Shown here piece by piece: positions 63,605 through 64,000 of a DNA stretch of 64,000 nt. Position numbers and translations under genes: made by a program. Origin of the DNA: Acanthaster planci (lineage: Eukaryota > Echinodermata > Asteroidea > Valvatida > Acanthasteridae); contig NW_019091410.1 of assembly GCF_001949145.1 (NCBI RefSeq), positions 12,089 to 76,088 of the forward strand, written 5' to 3'. The notes under the pieces are model-generated. The model ran no database searches. It had not been told where the DNA came from and saw only the letters and a program-made list of their open reading frames with translations. The stretch's first letter is position 1; each line of letters opens with the position of its first letter.

Positions 63605-63850
63605 TTTTTTCTTCTTTTGTTAATTCCCTTTTTTGGCAATACGGCCGTTTCACAAGAGTGCGCCACCAAGAGTTTGCAACATGTTGGCGAATCACAATGC
63701 ACAAAATTAGTCGACCCAATGCATGTTTGGAAAGGGTCGACAAATTTTGCGTGTTATGATTGGCTAACGTGTCGCAAACTCTTAGTGCCGCATTATTGTA
63801 AAACGGCCGTATTGCCAAAAAAAGGGAATTGAAAAAAGAAGAAAAAAAAT
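63605..63850. repeat. MITE family B, copy 2 (complete hairpin)
   Basis: AATTCCCTTTTTTGGCAATA at the left pairs with TATTGCCAAAAAAAGGGAATT at the right; the arms run inward through ACGGCCGTTT and GTGCGCCACCAAGAGTTTG with few mismatches, and outward into AAGAAAAAAAATT. Nearly all of the 246 bases are paired. Confidence 0.88.
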
Positions 63851-64000
63851 TGGTCAGGCAAAAGTTGGGATTTCTTGACAAAAGTTTGTGTGCATTGATG
63901 GGTTGATTCTGGTGCTGGATGATAGTTCCTTTATTGAAGTACATTCAAAGCAGGATAACGAGGTACTGATGGAAGAAACCTAGCCCCAAGATTCCAAGAA

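Noticed and set aside
49019-64000. Rac exon 2 (AVGKTCLL...) in visible sequence
   Set aside because: I looked for P-loop and switch I codons on the plus strand and found none; it may be in the gap or outside the window.

Overview
The window is animal nuclear DNA: GT-AG introns, AT-rich non-coding sequence, tRNA-derived repeats and many small DNA transposons. Two recognisable multi-exon genes are present, plus the first coding exon of a third. The gene set, the dense palindromic TACATGTA words and the fold-back repeats built of short tandem units fit a marine invertebrate deuterostome (echinoderm or cephalochordate-like). The species cannot be fixed from the sequence. Two assembly gaps (16803-16991 and 49991-50401) are runs of N.

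Layout. 1-13.3 kb is intergenic and TE-rich: a broken piggyBac transposase joined to a 5'-truncated non-LTR retrotransposon, a broken copy of an unnamed repeated gene family, a fold-back element, a tRNA-like repeat and a probable solo LTR. 13.3-30.0 kb on the minus strand is LRRC45, a centrosome-linker protein; 12 coding exons were resolved with matching phases (2082 nt, 693 aa). 30.0-33.2 kb is the divergent intergenic region with TTAA and hAT-type MITEs. 33.2-44.3 kb on the plus strand is ZNF598, the E3 ligase that marks collided ribosomes; 6 coding exons (2916 nt, 971 aa) plus a candidate mutually exclusive exon. 44.3-48.7 kb is its 3' flank. A CpG- and TATA-containing promoter precedes the 35-nt first coding exon of a Rac GTPase at 48984-49018. 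The remaining 15 kb has no further exon that I can see and is probably Rac intron 1, filled with MITEs and ACATGT-rich satellites.

The genes act in different processes (centriole cohesion, ribosome quality control, actin signalling), so they do not form a pathway. The linkage of LRRC45 and Rac is notable because human LRRC45 and RAC3 are neighbours on 17q25.3.

Most of the rest is transposon-derived. At least five MITE or repeat families have two or more copies inside this one window, several introns carry long inverted repeats, and one LRRC45 intron holds a minisatellite that looks like repeated copies of the adjacent exon end and its splice donor.
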